Below, one piece after another: positions 1 to 10,317 of a stretch of DNA of 64,000 nt. The DNA comes from a virus: IMG/VR virus record IMGVR_UViG_3300033997_000141, positions 21,535 through 85,534 of that record. One strand, 5' to 3'. The notes beneath the pieces are model-generated. The model saw nothing but the letters and a program-made list of their open reading frames with translations, was not told the DNA's origin and did not search any database. Made by a program: the position numbers and the translations under genes. Each line of letters begins with the position of its first letter. Positions within the stretch are counted from its first letter, which is position 1.

Positions 1-2375
1 CGGGGCTGGCGCGCCAGCGCGCCGCGGCCAAGCTGAACATCAAGGCCCAGCAGGCGTCGGTGGACCAGCTGCAGGGACAGATCCTCACTCGCCGCAACCA
101 GATCAACCAGGCCGAGCAGCTGGGCCTGAGCCCTGACGCTATCAAGGTGCTGAAGACGGACCTGGCCAACCTCGAAGGCCAAGTCGGCGAGTACCAGACC
201 CGCGTGGCTGATGCCAAGGAGCAGCTGTCGGCGCTGGGCACCACCACCGTCGATTACACCAGCGCGGTGGACGAGCAGGGCAAGGCCCTCAGCGAGGTTA
301 TTTCGCTGACCAACCAGCTGACCCTGGCGCAGGCCAACCTGGCGGCCACCTCGCGCACTGGGATCAACAACCTGAAGGGCCAGTCCAACGTCGGGCGCCT
401 GCAGGCCGAGCTGGATCTGGCCCGGTCACGCTTCGACTCAGCCGGCCGCAGCGTGGTGCAGGTCCAGAACAATGCCCCCACGGTGGCCTCCCTGTTCGAC
501 AAGTTCGATCAGGACGCGCAGGCACAAGCCGAGGAGGCTGCCTACAAGAAGACCGCCACGGTCAGCCAGAAGCTGCTGGACCTCGACGTCAAGCGCAACG
601 AGGAGCTGGCCGAGCGGGCCCGCCTGGTCAAACAGGACGAGGAGGCCCGCGCGCGCGGCGGCGATGGCCCAGGCCTGCAGATCATCGAGGCGAGCAACAA
701 ACGCCTGCTGGGCATCGACAAGGAGCGCCTGGAGCTTCAGGCCAAGCAGGCCGACCAGCAGCAACAGCTGCACCTCGCCCAGGAGTCCGCCGCCGCTGCC
801 AGCCGCAGCGATTCGGAGAACCAGGCCGCCTTGAAGGAGCGCCTGGTTTCGCTCGACCGAGACCTGGCCAAGGAACAGTCGCCGGAGGCGGGCAAGGCGG
901 TGGACCTGGAGCGGGTTACCCAGCTGTACCGCGAGCAAGCGCAGGTCCGCCAGCAGCTCGGTGCCATCGAGAAGCGTGAGGGTCGCTCCAGCCGCAAGGA
1001 GACCTCCGACTCCACCCGCGAGCTGGAGCAGGCTCAGCGGGCCTACGACACCCTGGCCAAGAAGGTGGACCCGGTAACGTCTGCCCAGCGCGAGCTGGAG
1101 AAGGCCACCAGGGCCATGAACCTGCTGCGCCAGGAAGGCCGTATCACCATGGCCCAAGAGGGCAAGGCCCTCGGTGAGCTGAACCTGCAGTATTACGAGG
1201 CCGTGAAGGCAGCGGACAAGAACTACGCGGCCCTGATGCGCGTGCGCCAGGCCTATGCTAACCCTCCGTTCAGCGCGGGTGTGGAAGACCTGGCCGTGAT
1301 GAACGCGGCCCTGAACCGCGGCGCGGTGTCGCTGAAGGAATACTCGGACACCTACTACCAGATCCTGAAAAAGCAGAAGGAAGAAGCCACGTCCGGGCTG
1401 CCGAAGGCAAACTTGCAGGTGGGCCTGGCCTCCAGCTCTCCCTTCACTGACTGGGTGTCCACCGAGATCGAGCGGGCCCAGGGCCTCAAGCAGTTCGAGG
1501 AGCGGCAGAAGGAGCTGGAGATCGCAGAAGGGCTCCAGAACGCGGCCAATGACCGTGAGCTGCAGGCCCAGATCGAGCAGCTGAACGCCAAAAAACTGAA
1601 CGCCGAGACCCACGCCCAGGAGATGCTGGAGATCGAGGGGCGCTACAACGAAAACAAGCTGGCGATCATCCAGTCCGCCGGCCAGCGGCAGAACGCGGTC
1701 AGCGTGCAGATGGCCCAGTACGCCGAGCAGATGAACACGATGGCGCTGGCGGCGGCCATGGGCAGCGTCAGCAACATCCTCGGGATGTTCGCCAGCGTGG
1801 GCGAAGAAGCCACCAGGGCGCAGAAGGCTGCGTTCATCGCCCAGAAGGCGATCGCCGTGGCGCAGATCATCATGTTCACCGAGTTGGGCGCCGCGCAGGC
1901 CATCGGTATCGCGGGCCCGTTTGGTATCCCGCTGGCCACCTTCATTCGCGCCACGGGCTACGCGAACGCGGGCCTGGTGGCTGCACTGGCCATTGGCGAC
2001 ATCGCCACCGGTGGCCGGGTGTCCACCGCCAGCAAGGGCACAGGCGGCGGGGCCCAGATGTACGACACGGGCGGCTTCATCCCCTACAACCGCACCGGCA
2101 TCGTCGGGGAGTATGGCCCGGAGCTGGTGACAGGGCCTGCCCATGTGCGCGGGCGCGGCGCCACCAAGTCCACCATGGGCGGCGGGGGCGGGGGCGATAC
2201 CTACAACATCACGCTGGCGCCTCAGATCACCGTTGAAGGCGGGGGTGCCACAGCCACGGAGTCGGACGGCAAGCAGGTCGCCCAGACCATCAAGGTGGTG
2301 ACAATGAACACGCTGCAGGAAGCCATCCGGCCACAAGGCCTGCTGGACACATGGATTCGGTCGAGGAAGGGATAA
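1..2375 (+). CDS. Tail tape measure protein (5' partial)
   Basis: The frame is open from base 3 to the stop, so the start lies left of the window; at least 791 residues are visible. Tape measure proteins set tail length and are ejected with the DNA. Most of the visible part is Q/E/A/K-rich predicted coiled coil. A hydrophobic alanine/isoleucine stretch follows (about residues 560-670 counted from base 60), then a glycine-rich segment and a conserved-looking C-terminal tail that often ends such proteins. The next genes have the lambda order M, L, K, I, J, which fixes this as the H homologue by position. The stop shares one base with the next start (TAATG). Sequence identity to lambda H cannot be judged by eye; the call rests on composition, length and order. 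Confidence 0.88.
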   Translation, partial: GLARQRAAAKLNIKAQQASVDQLQGQILTRRNQINQAEQLGLSPDAIKVLKTDLANLEGQVGEYQTRVADAKEQLSALGTTTVDYTSAVDEQGKALSEVISLTNQLTLAQANLAATSRTGINNLKGQSNVGRLQAELDLARSRFDSAGRSVVQVQNNAPTVASLFDKFDQDAQAQAEEAAYKKTATVSQKLLDLDVKRNEELAERARLVKQDEEARARGGDGPGLQIIEASNKRLLGIDKERLELQAKQADQQQQLHLAQESAAAASRSDSENQAALKERLVSLDRDLAKEQSPEAGKAVDLERVTQLYREQAQVRQQLGAIEKREGRSSRKETSDSTRELEQAQRAYDTLAKKVDPVTSAQRELEKATRAMNLLRQEGRITMAQEGKALGELNLQYYEAVKAADKNYAALMRVRQAYANPPFSAGVEDLAVMNAALNRGAVSLKEYSDTYYQILKKQKEEATSGLPKANLQVGLASSSPFTDWVSTEIERAQGLKQFEERQKELEIAEGLQNAANDRELQAQIEQLNAKKLNAETHAQEMLEIEGRYNENKLAIIQSAGQRQNAVSVQMAQYAEQMNTMALAAAMGSVSNILGMFASVGEEATRAQKAAFIAQKAIAVAQIIMFTELGAAQAIGIAGPFGIPLATFIRATGYANAGLVAALAIGDIATGGRVSTASKGTGGGAQMYDTGGFIPYNRTGIVGEYGPELVTGPAHVRGRGATKSTMGGGGGGDTYNITLAPQITVEGGGATATESDGKQVAQTIKVVTMNTLQEAIRPQGLLDTWIRSRKG

Positions 2376-2737
2376 TGGCAGACGTCTTTCCACCGGTGGG
2401 CCTGGACCTGGGTACACCGGACTGGGGGTTCAAGGAGAGCCCCGACGCTGAGGTCGAAGTGAGTAAGCTGGGGGATGGCTACGAGTCACGGGAGCTGATT
2501 GGCCTGAACCCCATCAAGAAGACCTACGAACCGGTGTGGTCGTACCTCACCGAGGAAGTCGCCCAGGCCGCCTACGACTTCATCACCGCGCGCCTGAAGT
2601 GGAAGGCGGTGCTGTGGACGCACCCGGTCACGGGCGTCGTGCTGAAGGTCGTGCCGCTGGCGGTGGACATCACCTACGACACGTTCGACAACGCGGTGCT
2701 GAACATCACCTTCAAGACCGACCACAACCCGGGGTAA
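2375..2737 (+). CDS. Minor tail protein, lambda M-like
   Basis: 120 residues, similar in length to lambda gpM (109 aa). It starts with MADVFPPVGLDLG, and repeated short beta-like segments such as KAVLWTHPVTG are typical of this tail-tip family. The start at ATG 2375 overlaps the tape measure stop by one base and has an AGGAAGG ribosome site. Its likely role is in assembly of the distal tail tip that joins the tape measure to the J-type hub. Function is inferred from family look and gene order. Confidence 0.82.
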   Translation: MADVFPPVGLDLGTPDWGFKESPDAEVEVSKLGDGYESRELIGLNPIKKTYEPVWSYLTEEVAQAAYDFITARLKWKAVLWTHPVTGVVLKVVPLAVDITYDTFDNAVLNITFKTDHNPG

Positions 2738-2740
2738 GCC

Positions 2741-3454
2741 ATGGAACTCATCGCCACGGACGCGCAGCAGCTCAGCAAGGAACCCAGGGTCACCCTTTAC
2801 GAGATCGACATCCGCAGCACGGGTCAGGACGCCGTGCTGCGGTTCACCCCCGTCGTGGACGGCCAGGAGAGCTGGCCGATCCAGTTCGGCGGCAACGTCT
2901 ATCAGCGGCTGAGCATCGTGGCCGAGGGCTTCGAGTGGAACGGCACAGGTACGGCGCCGCGCCCAACCCTCACGCTGCTGGCGAAGGACTTGGCGTTCCT
3001 CAGCCTGGTGGTGAACAGCAACGACTTGGTGGGCTGCCCGGTACGCCGCATTCGCACCTACCGCAAGTATCTGGACGACGGGTCTTCGCCGGACCCCTCC
3101 GCCCACTACCCCATCGACAACTTCAAGGTGGAGCGCAAGTCGAAGCAGGTCCGCAAGGAGCTGACCTTCGAGCTGTCAACCCCTCTCGATCAGCAGGGCA
3201 AAAAGATCCCCGCCCGCCAGGTGCTGCGTGACACCTGCTCGCACAGGTTCCGGTACTGGGCCAACGGCCAGTGGAACTACCAGGGCGTGACCTGCCCATA
3301 CGCGGGCGCGGCCATGTACGACCAGGCCGGCAACCCAACCACGGACCCGCTGAAGGCCCGTTGCGGCAAGAAAATATCAGACTGTGTGGTGCATTTCGGA
3401 GAGGACGCTGTTCTGCCTATGTTTGCGTTCCCAGGGGTAGGCCGGGTATCGTAG
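2741..3454 (+). CDS. Minor tail protein, lambda L-like
   Basis: 237 residues, close to lambda gpL (232 aa). The C-terminal third has cysteines in the pattern DTCSHRFRYW...VTCPYAG...RCGKKISDC. This matches the Fe-S cluster-binding cysteines known for the L family of tail-tip proteins. Translation begins three bases after the M-like gene stops. The protein is expected in the tail tip complex with M, I, K and J. Confidence 0.86.
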   Translation: MELIATDAQQLSKEPRVTLYEIDIRSTGQDAVLRFTPVVDGQESWPIQFGGNVYQRLSIVAEGFEWNGTGTAPRPTLTLLAKDLAFLSLVVNSNDLVGCPVRRIRTYRKYLDDGSSPDPSAHYPIDNFKVERKSKQVRKELTFELSTPLDQQGKKIPARQVLRDTCSHRFRYWANGQWNYQGVTCPYAGAAMYDQAGNPTTDPLKARCGKKISDCVVHFGEDAVLPMFAFPGVGRVS

Positions 3455-3477
3455 CGATCAGCGCAGAGAGGGATATC

Positions 3478-4215
3478 ATGCTGCAACTACATAGGGAACA
3501 TGTTGAGCAGATCCGCGCAGAAGCGAAGGACTGCTACCCCGAGGAAGGGGTCTGGCTGATCACCGAAAAAGGGTGCCGCCAAGTCGCCAATATTCACCCC
3601 GATCCCGAGGGGTATTTCGACGTTTCCGCAGCGGACGTCACCCGTGCCCGTAAGGAAGGACTGCTGGCCATCGTCCACAGCCACACTAACGGACTGCACT
3701 ACCCCTCTGTTGCCGACATGCAGTCTCAGATCAATACGGACGTGCCGTGGGGCTTGCTGATCACCGATGGAGAGGACTCGTCGTGGATCCGCTGGTGGGG
3801 AGGGAAAACCCCAGACCAGGTAGAGGATCTACTGGACCGCACGTTCTGCCACGCCACAGCTGACTGCTATGCCCTGGTGCGCGACTACTACCTGGTGAAC
3901 TTCGGCATCCGACTCAAGGAGTTCCCGCGCGGCTGGCGCTGGTGGGATGACCAGAACCTGCTTGCCGAAGGCTTCGGGCCCGCCGGTTTCTCGGTGGTGA
4001 AGGACCAGCCGCGCGCGGGTGATGTCTGGTTGGCCAGTTTCAGCAGCAAGACCCAGACCGTGAACCATTGCGGAGTGCTGCTGGACAACAACCTGACGCA
4101 CCACCACCCCGGCGCGGGCACCCCGATCAACGCTACGAAAAAGGCCGTCATCGAACCAATTTTCCGCTACCTGCCGCACATCCAGCTGTGGGTTCGCCAT
4201 AAGGACTTGGCATGA
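3478..4215 (+). CDS. Tail tip assembly protein with JAMM and NlpC/P60 domains, lambda K-like
   Basis: 245 residues. The N-terminal half carries a JAB1/MPN metalloprotease motif (IVHSHTNGLHYPSVADM, an HxHx7SxxD pattern). The C-terminal half carries an NlpC/P60 cysteine peptidase pattern, with Cys in TADCYALVRDYY and His in VNHCGVLLDN. In lambda the same two-domain protein acts in tail tip assembly, and the peptidase half may trim peptidoglycan cross-links during entry. Start chosen at ATG 3478, preceded by GAGAGGG; the frame is open further upstream but that part overlaps the L-like gene. The stop overlaps the next start (ATGA). Confidence 0.9.
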   Translation: MLQLHREHVEQIRAEAKDCYPEEGVWLITEKGCRQVANIHPDPEGYFDVSAADVTRARKEGLLAIVHSHTNGLHYPSVADMQSQINTDVPWGLLITDGEDSSWIRWWGGKTPDQVEDLLDRTFCHATADCYALVRDYYLVNFGIRLKEFPRGWRWWDDQNLLAEGFGPAGFSVVKDQPRAGDVWLASFSSKTQTVNHCGVLLDNNLTHHHPGAGTPINATKKAVIEPIFRYLPHIQLWVRHKDLA

Positions 4216-4781
4216 AGACTCTCTATCTCCACGGGTACCCTGAAACCAAGTTCGGTGGGCCCTTCACCCTGGACGTGGCATCTCCACGCGAAGCGATGAT
4301 GGCTCTGGCCATGCAGCTAGATGGGTTCGCCGAGATGATCCGCGACGGCGCCTGGCACATCCTGCGCGGCCCCCTCGAGGCTGGTGACGACGATGACGCC
4401 GAGCGCCTGGACATGGAGCTGGGCGGTGTCGAGGAGATCCACCTGATGCCGGCGATCACCGGTGCCGGTAACGGGGGTGTGTTCTCGATCATCCTCGGGA
4501 TCGCTGCCATCATCGCGGCCCCTTTCACCGGCGGCTGGTCGCTCGGCTTCTACGCGGCCGGCGCCGGCCTCATCGTTGGCGGTCTGATCCAGATGAGCAT
4601 CAAGATGCCCGGAGCAGACACCAACACCGAGTCCACTGACGACCGAGCCTCGTTCCTCTTCAACGGTCCCCGCAACCAGTCCACCCAGGGTGTTGCCATC
4701 CCTCGCGGCTACGGCCGCGCGCGCGTAGGCAGCATCGTGATCAGCGCTGGGCTCTATGCGGAGGACGTGACCAGTGGCTGA
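4212..4781 (+). CDS. Tail assembly protein, lambda I-like
   Basis: 189 residues. It has a short beta-rich N-terminal domain, then a strongly hydrophobic Gly/Ala stretch (about residues 90-135, GVFSIILGIAAIIAAPF) and a C-terminal tail NGPRNQSTQGVAIPRGYGR. This tail is a hallmark of the I family, in which it precedes the J protein. The start codon overlaps the K-like stop (ATGA), so translation is probably coupled. It likely helps fold or place the J hub protein. Confidence 0.87.
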   Translation: MKTLYLHGYPETKFGGPFTLDVASPREAMMALAMQLDGFAEMIRDGAWHILRGPLEAGDDDDAERLDMELGGVEEIHLMPAITGAGNGGVFSIILGIAAIIAAPFTGGWSLGFYAAGAGLIVGGLIQMSIKMPGADTNTESTDDRASFLFNGPRNQSTQGVAIPRGYGRARVGSIVISAGLYAEDVTSG

Positions 4782-7700
4782 CCACAACCAGCAGATGCGC
4801 ATCCACGGCGCGGGCGGCGGCAGCAAAGGCAAGGCCCATACCCCCGTGGAGGCGCCAAACACGCTGCAAAGCGCGGTCAAGGGACGTATCCTCGACCTGC
4901 TGGCCTACGGCCCCATCTACGGCCTGGTGGACGGACTGAAGTCGGTATACCTCGACTCCACGCCGGTGCAGAACCCAGACGGCACGAACAACTTCTCCGG
5001 CGTGGTCATGGAGACCCGAGAGGGATACCCCGATCAGGACATGATCCCTGGTTTCCCGACGGTGGAGAACAGCATCGAGGTGAACACCGAGGTCCTGTTC
5101 GACACCCCGCCGGTGCGCAGCGTCTCGAACAACGACGCCGACGCGGTGCTGATCACCGTGCAGCTGGCTGCCCTGGTGCGCCAGGAGAGCAACGGTGACT
5201 CGGTAGGCGCTGCCGTGACCGTCTACGTGGACACCCGCCAGGGCAACGGGCAGTGGGTGACACGGATTGGTGACACGATCAACGGCAAGACCACCTCGCC
5301 CTACCCCCGCACCTACCGGGTGAACTTGGAAAGGAACGGCATCGGCAACTACCAAGTCCGCGTGCGCCGGGGGAACAAGGAGAGTTCCAGCTCCACCGTC
5401 CGCGACCAAGTGAACTGGACGCTGCTGACCGAGGTGATCGATCGTCGGATGAGCTACCCCAACATGGCCATGGTGGGGATCAGCGTGGACTCGAAGCTGT
5501 TCGGCAGCTCGCTGCCCAGCCGCAGCTACGACGTGAAGCTGTCGATCGTCAGCGTCCCAAGCAACTACGACCCTGCGACCCGCACCTACACGGGCCTTTG
5601 GGACGGCACGTTCAAGCAGGCCTGGACGGACAACCCCGCCTGGGCCTACTACGACCTGGCCACCCACCCCGTGATCGGCGCAGGCATCAGCACGGTGGAC
5701 AAATGGTCGCTGTACCGGATCGGCCAGTACGCCGATGAGTTGGTCGATGACGGCTTCGGAGGCATGGAGCCGCGCTTCACGCTGAACACGGTGTTCTCCG
5801 AGCAGGAAGACGCCATCCAGGCCCTCAACACCCTGGCCAGCGCGTTCCGTGGCATGTCCTACTGGGGTACCGACACCGTGGTGCCGGTGGCTGACATGCC
5901 AACCACCCCAGTGAAGATCGTGGCTCCGGCCAACGTGATCGACGGCGAGCTGGAATACTCCGGCACCAGTGAACGCGAGCGCCACTCGGTCTGTGTGGTC
6001 ATGTGGAACGACCCGAACGACGAGTTCAAGGCCGTGCCCGAAATCTACGAGGACCGGGACAGCATCGACAAGTTCGGCTGGCGTGAGACCCGCGTCACCG
6101 CCGTCGGCTGCAGCAGTCGTGGCCAGGCCCTGCGCTTGGCGAAGTGGATCCTGTACTCGGAGCGGGCCGAGACCCAGTCGCTGACCTATAAGGCCACGCT
6201 GGACCACGCAGACCTGCGCCCGGGCGACATCATCGAGGTGGCAGACCCTGACTACCAGGGGGCGCGGATGGCCGGCCGGATCATGGTGCCAAGCCAGACT
6301 GCGCCGGTCCTCGATCAGGTGCCCACAGAGGCTGTGCAGTCCACTCAGGCTGCCTGGTTCCTCAAGGTGCTCATGCCCGACGGCAGCATCCACACCTCCC
6401 AAGTCAGCTCGTTCCAGGGCAACACCGCGCACCTGCTGACCGGGCTGCCTGACCTGTCGATCGACGGTGCCATGTGGGCACTGTTCAGCCTCTCGTTGCA
6501 GCTACCCCAGTTCCGCGTCGTGTCGGTCACCGAGGAGGACGGCGGGATCTACAGTATCCTCGCCACCGAGTACGACCCGCGCAAATACGACATTGTCGAG
6601 AAGGACCTGATCCTGCCGGATCGTCCCACCAGCATGCTGCCTACCGGCCCTGTGGCCCCGCCCCTGGACCTGTCCTTCGAGGCGTACACCTACTTTGCCG
6701 GGGGCAGCGAGCACCAGGGTCTGATCATCAGCTGGGCGCCGCCGAAGGACGTCCGGGTTAGCGAGTATGTGCTGGATGTGAAATCTCCCGCTGACGGTGG
6801 TTTCCGCACCGTCTACAACGGCCCAGGCATGTCCTTCGACCTGCGAGACGCCATGGGCGGCGAGTGGATCATCCGCGTGCGCGCGGTGGCCTCCACCGGC
6901 GTGCCGTCGCAGTGGGTGAGCCGCACGGTGCAGATCGCCAACCTGCTGCTGCCGGTGCCGCCAGACTCCGTCATCGTGGTCGAGAAGACCTTCGAGATCA
7001 CCCTGAGCCCGGTCAGCGCCTATCGCACCCAGCTGTGGGAGTTCTACCGCAGCAACGTGCCGCTGTCGGCCGACCAGATCGAGACCAACGCCACCAAGCT
7101 ACCCACCGGTACCTACCTGGTTGACGTGGGGCTGCGCGCGAACAGGACTTACTACTACTACATCCGGGGCATCAACCAGTACGGCGTATCTACCTGGTTC
7201 GCCACCCAGGGCACCACCCAGAACAACTTCGACGACATCATGGAAGCCGTCAAGAAGGAGATCATGGAGGGTGACACCTACATCTGGCTGCAACAGCAGA
7301 TCGAGACGGTGGCCACGGACGCTGCCAACGCGGTGGTGGATGAGAAGGTGGCCAAGCTGCAGGAGCAGATCAACAACTTGGTCGATGCCCTGGCCTACGA
7401 CCCGAAAAAGCCCTACACCAAGTATCAGGTGGTCAAGGGCGCCAACGACGGCATGCTCTGGCAGGCCACCGGACCGGTGCCGGCCGATCCTTCCGGGGCC
7501 AACGGTCCGCCAAACCCCATGTACTGGCGCAACATCGGCGAAGCCACCGAGTCGGTCGATGCTATGGCCGCCCAGGTCGAAGAGAACCGCGTCGGCATCG
7601 AGGAGTTGGACGGCAAGGTCACGGCTTCCGCGCAGCGCGTGAGTGGCCTGGTTGCGGCCGTGCGCCGGAACGAGGATGAGCAGGCCCAAGGCGCGGCTCA

Positions 7701-8490
7701 GTCCGCGATCGACGCCTACAAGACCAAGGCCTCGTTCAACCAGAAGATCAAGGTAGTGGCTGACGAAGTCAGCGCCACCGTGGAGAAGATCGAGAGCCTG
7801 GAAGTGAAGGTGGACAACAACACCGCTTCCATCGTCACCCTCGATCAGGTGGTCACGAACGGGCTGGCCTCTAACGCCACTGCCCTTCAGACCTTGACCA
7901 CGGACTACGAGGGCAACAAGGCCACGGTGCAGAACCAGGTGACGGCGCTGTCCAGCGCCCAGAGTGCCCAGGCCACCCAGATCAGCACGCTGCAGACCAG
8001 CGTGGGCAACAACTCGGCAGCCATCCAGGTCCAGGCCGACGCGCTGACCACTCTGGACGGGCGGATGAAGGCCTCCTACGGCATCAAGGTGCAGACCAAC
8101 ACCGCCGGGACGATCTACACGGCCGGCATGGGCATCGACGTCACCACCAACAACGGGATCACGCAGACCCAGATCGTCTTCCAGGCGGACCGGTTCTCCC
8201 TGATCAACGTGGCCAACGGGGTGACCACGCTGCCGTTCCTGATCGACAGCGGCGTCGTCTACATCAACTCCGCGATGATCAAGACCGGCTCGATCGACTT
8301 CCTGAAGATCAGCGACACCATCCAGTCCGACAACTACGTGGCCAACAGCACAGGCTGGAAGCTGTGGAAGAACGGCACGTTCGAACTCAACGGTCCAGTG
8401 GCCGGCGGCGGCCGCATGAAGATCACCAACCAAGTCATTTTGGTTTATGATGCCAACGGCGTGCTGCGCGTGCGCTTGGGCATCTGGTGA
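4774..8490 (+). CDS. Tail tip attachment protein J (central tail hub, host specificity)
   Basis: 1238 residues, against 1132 for lambda gpJ. The N-terminal half contains the conserved hub segment (GAGGGSKGKAHTPVEAPNTL near residue 12, YPNMAMVGISVDSKLFGSSLPS about 229). The middle (about residues 625-810) looks like fibronectin type III repeats. The C-terminal 400 residues are coiled-coil rich and end in a beta-rich tip, expected to contact the host receptor. Start is GTG 4774 with GGAGGA upstream; it overlaps the I-like gene by 8 bases. The C-terminal part should be the most variable between related phages. Confidence 0.93.
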   Translation: MADHNQQMRIHGAGGGSKGKAHTPVEAPNTLQSAVKGRILDLLAYGPIYGLVDGLKSVYLDSTPVQNPDGTNNFSGVVMETREGYPDQDMIPGFPTVENSIEVNTEVLFDTPPVRSVSNNDADAVLITVQLAALVRQESNGDSVGAAVTVYVDTRQGNGQWVTRIGDTINGKTTSPYPRTYRVNLERNGIGNYQVRVRRGNKESSSSTVRDQVNWTLLTEVIDRRMSYPNMAMVGISVDSKLFGSSLPSRSYDVKLSIVSVPSNYDPATRTYTGLWDGTFKQAWTDNPAWAYYDLATHPVIGAGISTVDKWSLYRIGQYADELVDDGFGGMEPRFTLNTVFSEQEDAIQALNTLASAFRGMSYWGTDTVVPVADMPTTPVKIVAPANVIDGELEYSGTSERERHSVCVVMWNDPNDEFKAVPEIYEDRDSIDKFGWRETRVTAVGCSSRGQALRLAKWILYSERAETQSLTYKATLDHADLRPGDIIEVADPDYQGARMAGRIMVPSQTAPVLDQVPTEAVQSTQAAWFLKVLMPDGSIHTSQVSSFQGNTAHLLTGLPDLSIDGAMWALFSLSLQLPQFRVVSVTEEDGGIYSILATEYDPRKYDIVEKDLILPDRPTSMLPTGPVAPPLDLSFEAYTYFAGGSEHQGLIISWAPPKDVRVSEYVLDVKSPADGGFRTVYNGPGMSFDLRDAMGGEWIIRVRAVASTGVPSQWVSRTVQIANLLLPVPPDSVIVVEKTFEITLSPVSAYRTQLWEFYRSNVPLSADQIETNATKLPTGTYLVDVGLRANRTYYYYIRGINQYGVSTWFATQGTTQNNFDDIMEAVKKEIMEGDTYIWLQQQIETVATDAANAVVDEKVAKLQEQINNLVDALAYDPKKPYTKYQVVKGANDGMLWQATGPVPADPSGANGPPNPMYWRNIGEATESVDAMAAQVEENRVGIEELDGKVTASAQRVSGLVAAVRRNEDEQAQGAAQSAIDAYKTKASFNQKIKVVADEVSATVEKIESLEVKVDNNTASIVTLDQVVTNGLASNATALQTLTTDYEGNKATVQNQVTALSSAQSAQATQISTLQTSVGNNSAAIQVQADALTTLDGRMKASYGIKVQTNTAGTIYTAGMGIDVTTNNGITQTQIVFQADRFSLINVANGVTTLPFLIDSGVVYINSAMIKTGSIDFLKISDTIQSDNYVANSTGWKLWKNGTFELNGPVAGGGRMKITNQVILVYDANGVLRVRLGIW

Positions 8491-8512
8491 TGACCCCAAT
8501 CAAGGAGAGATC

Positions 8513-10306
8513 ATGGTCACATGGGTAAAGACCGGGACGGTCGATGTCACCAACGGCAGCACTACCGTCATTGGCCACGGCACGATGTTCGTGGACGAGT
8601 TCCGGGAAGGGGATGGGTTCGTAGGTCCTGACGACAGGCTCTATGAAGTCCTCAACTTGGTCAGCAACACCCAGATGACCCTGGGCAAGGGCTACAACGG
8701 CATCACCGAGAACGGCCGGCCCTACGCTGTGATCCCGATCCAGGGCTACCTGCAGCGTACCGCAGACATGCTGCGCGAGCTGACCTTGGAGGCTGGTGAG
8801 ACCATCAGCAGCCCGAACGTCAGTGCGCTGGCGCAAGCTATTGCCGCTGCCAATGGTGTCCTGTACTTCACCACCTCCACGACGATGGGTACGGCGCCCA
8901 GCCAGGCGTTTGGCCGAGGGTTGCTCAACCTGGCGAATGATGTGGCACTGCGTAATGCAGCAGGGCTGGAGCCAAGCCAGGCGTATGGCAGGGGGTTTTT
9001 GAACTTAGCAGACGCTGCGGCGGGTAGAACGAAGCTAGCATTAGGCACTGCGGCGACCGGCACAGTGACAACCTCCTGGGCAGACACCACCGCCAACCGG
9101 ATCACTAAAACCGGAGATTATGGGTGGGGTGCGACTGGACTGACGGACTCCGATCTCGCCATTATCGGCCACTCTACCGCGTTCAGAGGGTTCAACAGCA
9201 CGGCGCTACCGACGACTGCTACGCATGTCGGGGTTCATTTACAGCGCGAAGCGGGTGGCCGTGCGCTGAGCCTTGTAGGCGGTGACTCGGGCAATAAGTT
9301 GTACTGGATGAACCGGAACAGCTCTGGCGCGGCTCAACCTTGGAAAGAGGCCATGGCAGTTGGCGACTTTGGTATCGGTGGCTATGGTGCCCTCGTTCTG
9401 TCAACCGCTATCAATAGCCTCGTGACCACCGGGTTTTATTATTGCAATAGTGCGAACAGTGGCGAGAACTTGCCTGTTGCAAGCAACGGTTATTTGCTGG
9501 TCCACGCACAAGGCCCGCTCTATACCAAACAAACGTTTAGCCACGACACAGATGGCCGGACCTGGGAGCGCTTCCTCGTCAACAACGTTTGGCAAAATTG
9601 GGATCCCGTCCTAAAAGGATCCAACGTAACAGTCAGCGCAGACGACATCGGTGTAGGCCGTTTGTTGAAGAACGGGGACTGGGGTATTGGCGCCACCAAC
9701 AACGCTGTTACCGTTGCCGACCTCAACGTAGTTGCGGCGGGTGGTATTCGGAGGGTTACACCGGATACCACCAACAGACCGTCGGGACTCAACTACGGTA
9801 CTGTTGTTGACACCATGTACGAAAAGAGTTCAGAGAACTGGGCTCAGATGGCGATGTCGATGACGGAGCCGAGGGCGTGGATACGTTCGCGCATCAACAA
9901 CGCCGCACCAGCAGTTTCCGAAATCTACACTAGGTTCAATGCTGTCGGAACTGTCTCCCAAGTGAGCGGAATACCGACCGGAGCAGTTATTGAGCGAGGT
10001 AGTAACAGTAACGGGCAATACGTCAAATATGCAGATGGGACAATGTTCCAATGGGGGCAAGTTCAATCTGCAAGCCTCGCTGTGTCTACAACAACCGCAA
10101 GCGCTATTCCATTCCCTTTGCCGTTTGCGGGCTCTGCCCCCATCATGCCTAAAATATCTGTAGAACCCTATTTGAACTGGGACCACTACGGGGCGATTGG
10201 TGCCTCAAGTGTTAGTTCGAACGCTATGAACGTCTTTGTTCGAAACGGTGCGACCACCGCACAGCAATTTGTCATACGCTGGGAATGTACCGGGCGTTGG
10301 TTCTAG
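8513..10306 (+). CDS. Tail fibre or side-fibre protein
   Basis: 597 residues. The N-terminal about 110 residues resemble virion-anchoring domains of fibres. Next come two near-identical repeats (SQAFGRGLLNLAND and SQAYGRGFLNLADA) and a long glycine/serine/threonine-rich shaft with a pattern like KNGDWGIGATN. The C-terminal part resembles a receptor-binding head. Start at ATG 8513 after AAGGAGAGATC. From about 9.0 kb base composition is visibly more AT-rich than in the tail genes before it, which suggests the distal half was exchanged with other phages. The small proteins that follow probably include its chaperone. Confidence 0.82.
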   Translation: MVTWVKTGTVDVTNGSTTVIGHGTMFVDEFREGDGFVGPDDRLYEVLNLVSNTQMTLGKGYNGITENGRPYAVIPIQGYLQRTADMLRELTLEAGETISSPNVSALAQAIAAANGVLYFTTSTTMGTAPSQAFGRGLLNLANDVALRNAAGLEPSQAYGRGFLNLADAAAGRTKLALGTAATGTVTTSWADTTANRITKTGDYGWGATGLTDSDLAIIGHSTAFRGFNSTALPTTATHVGVHLQREAGGRALSLVGGDSGNKLYWMNRNSSGAAQPWKEAMAVGDFGIGGYGALVLSTAINSLVTTGFYYCNSANSGENLPVASNGYLLVHAQGPLYTKQTFSHDTDGRTWERFLVNNVWQNWDPVLKGSNVTVSADDIGVGRLLKNGDWGIGATNNAVTVADLNVVAAGGIRRVTPDTTNRPSGLNYGTVVDTMYEKSSENWAQMAMSMTEPRAWIRSRINNAAPAVSEIYTRFNAVGTVSQVSGIPTGAVIERGSNSNGQYVKYADGTMFQWGQVQSASLAVSTTTASAIPFPLPFAGSAPIMPKISVEPYLNWDHYGAIGASSVSSNAMNVFVRNGATTAQQFVIRWECTGRWF

Positions 10307-10317
10307 GAGAGGGTCAT

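Noticed and set aside
438-2417. Long open frame on the minus strand opposite the tape measure gene
   Set aside because: High G+C codon bias leaves opposite frames open; composition is Leu/Arg/His-rich nonsense and no ribosome site fits. The plus-strand tape measure explains the region.
4741-6432. 563-codon minus-strand frame opposite the J gene
   Set aside because: Shadow of a clearly recognised tail hub gene; Val/His/Arg-rich with no motif.
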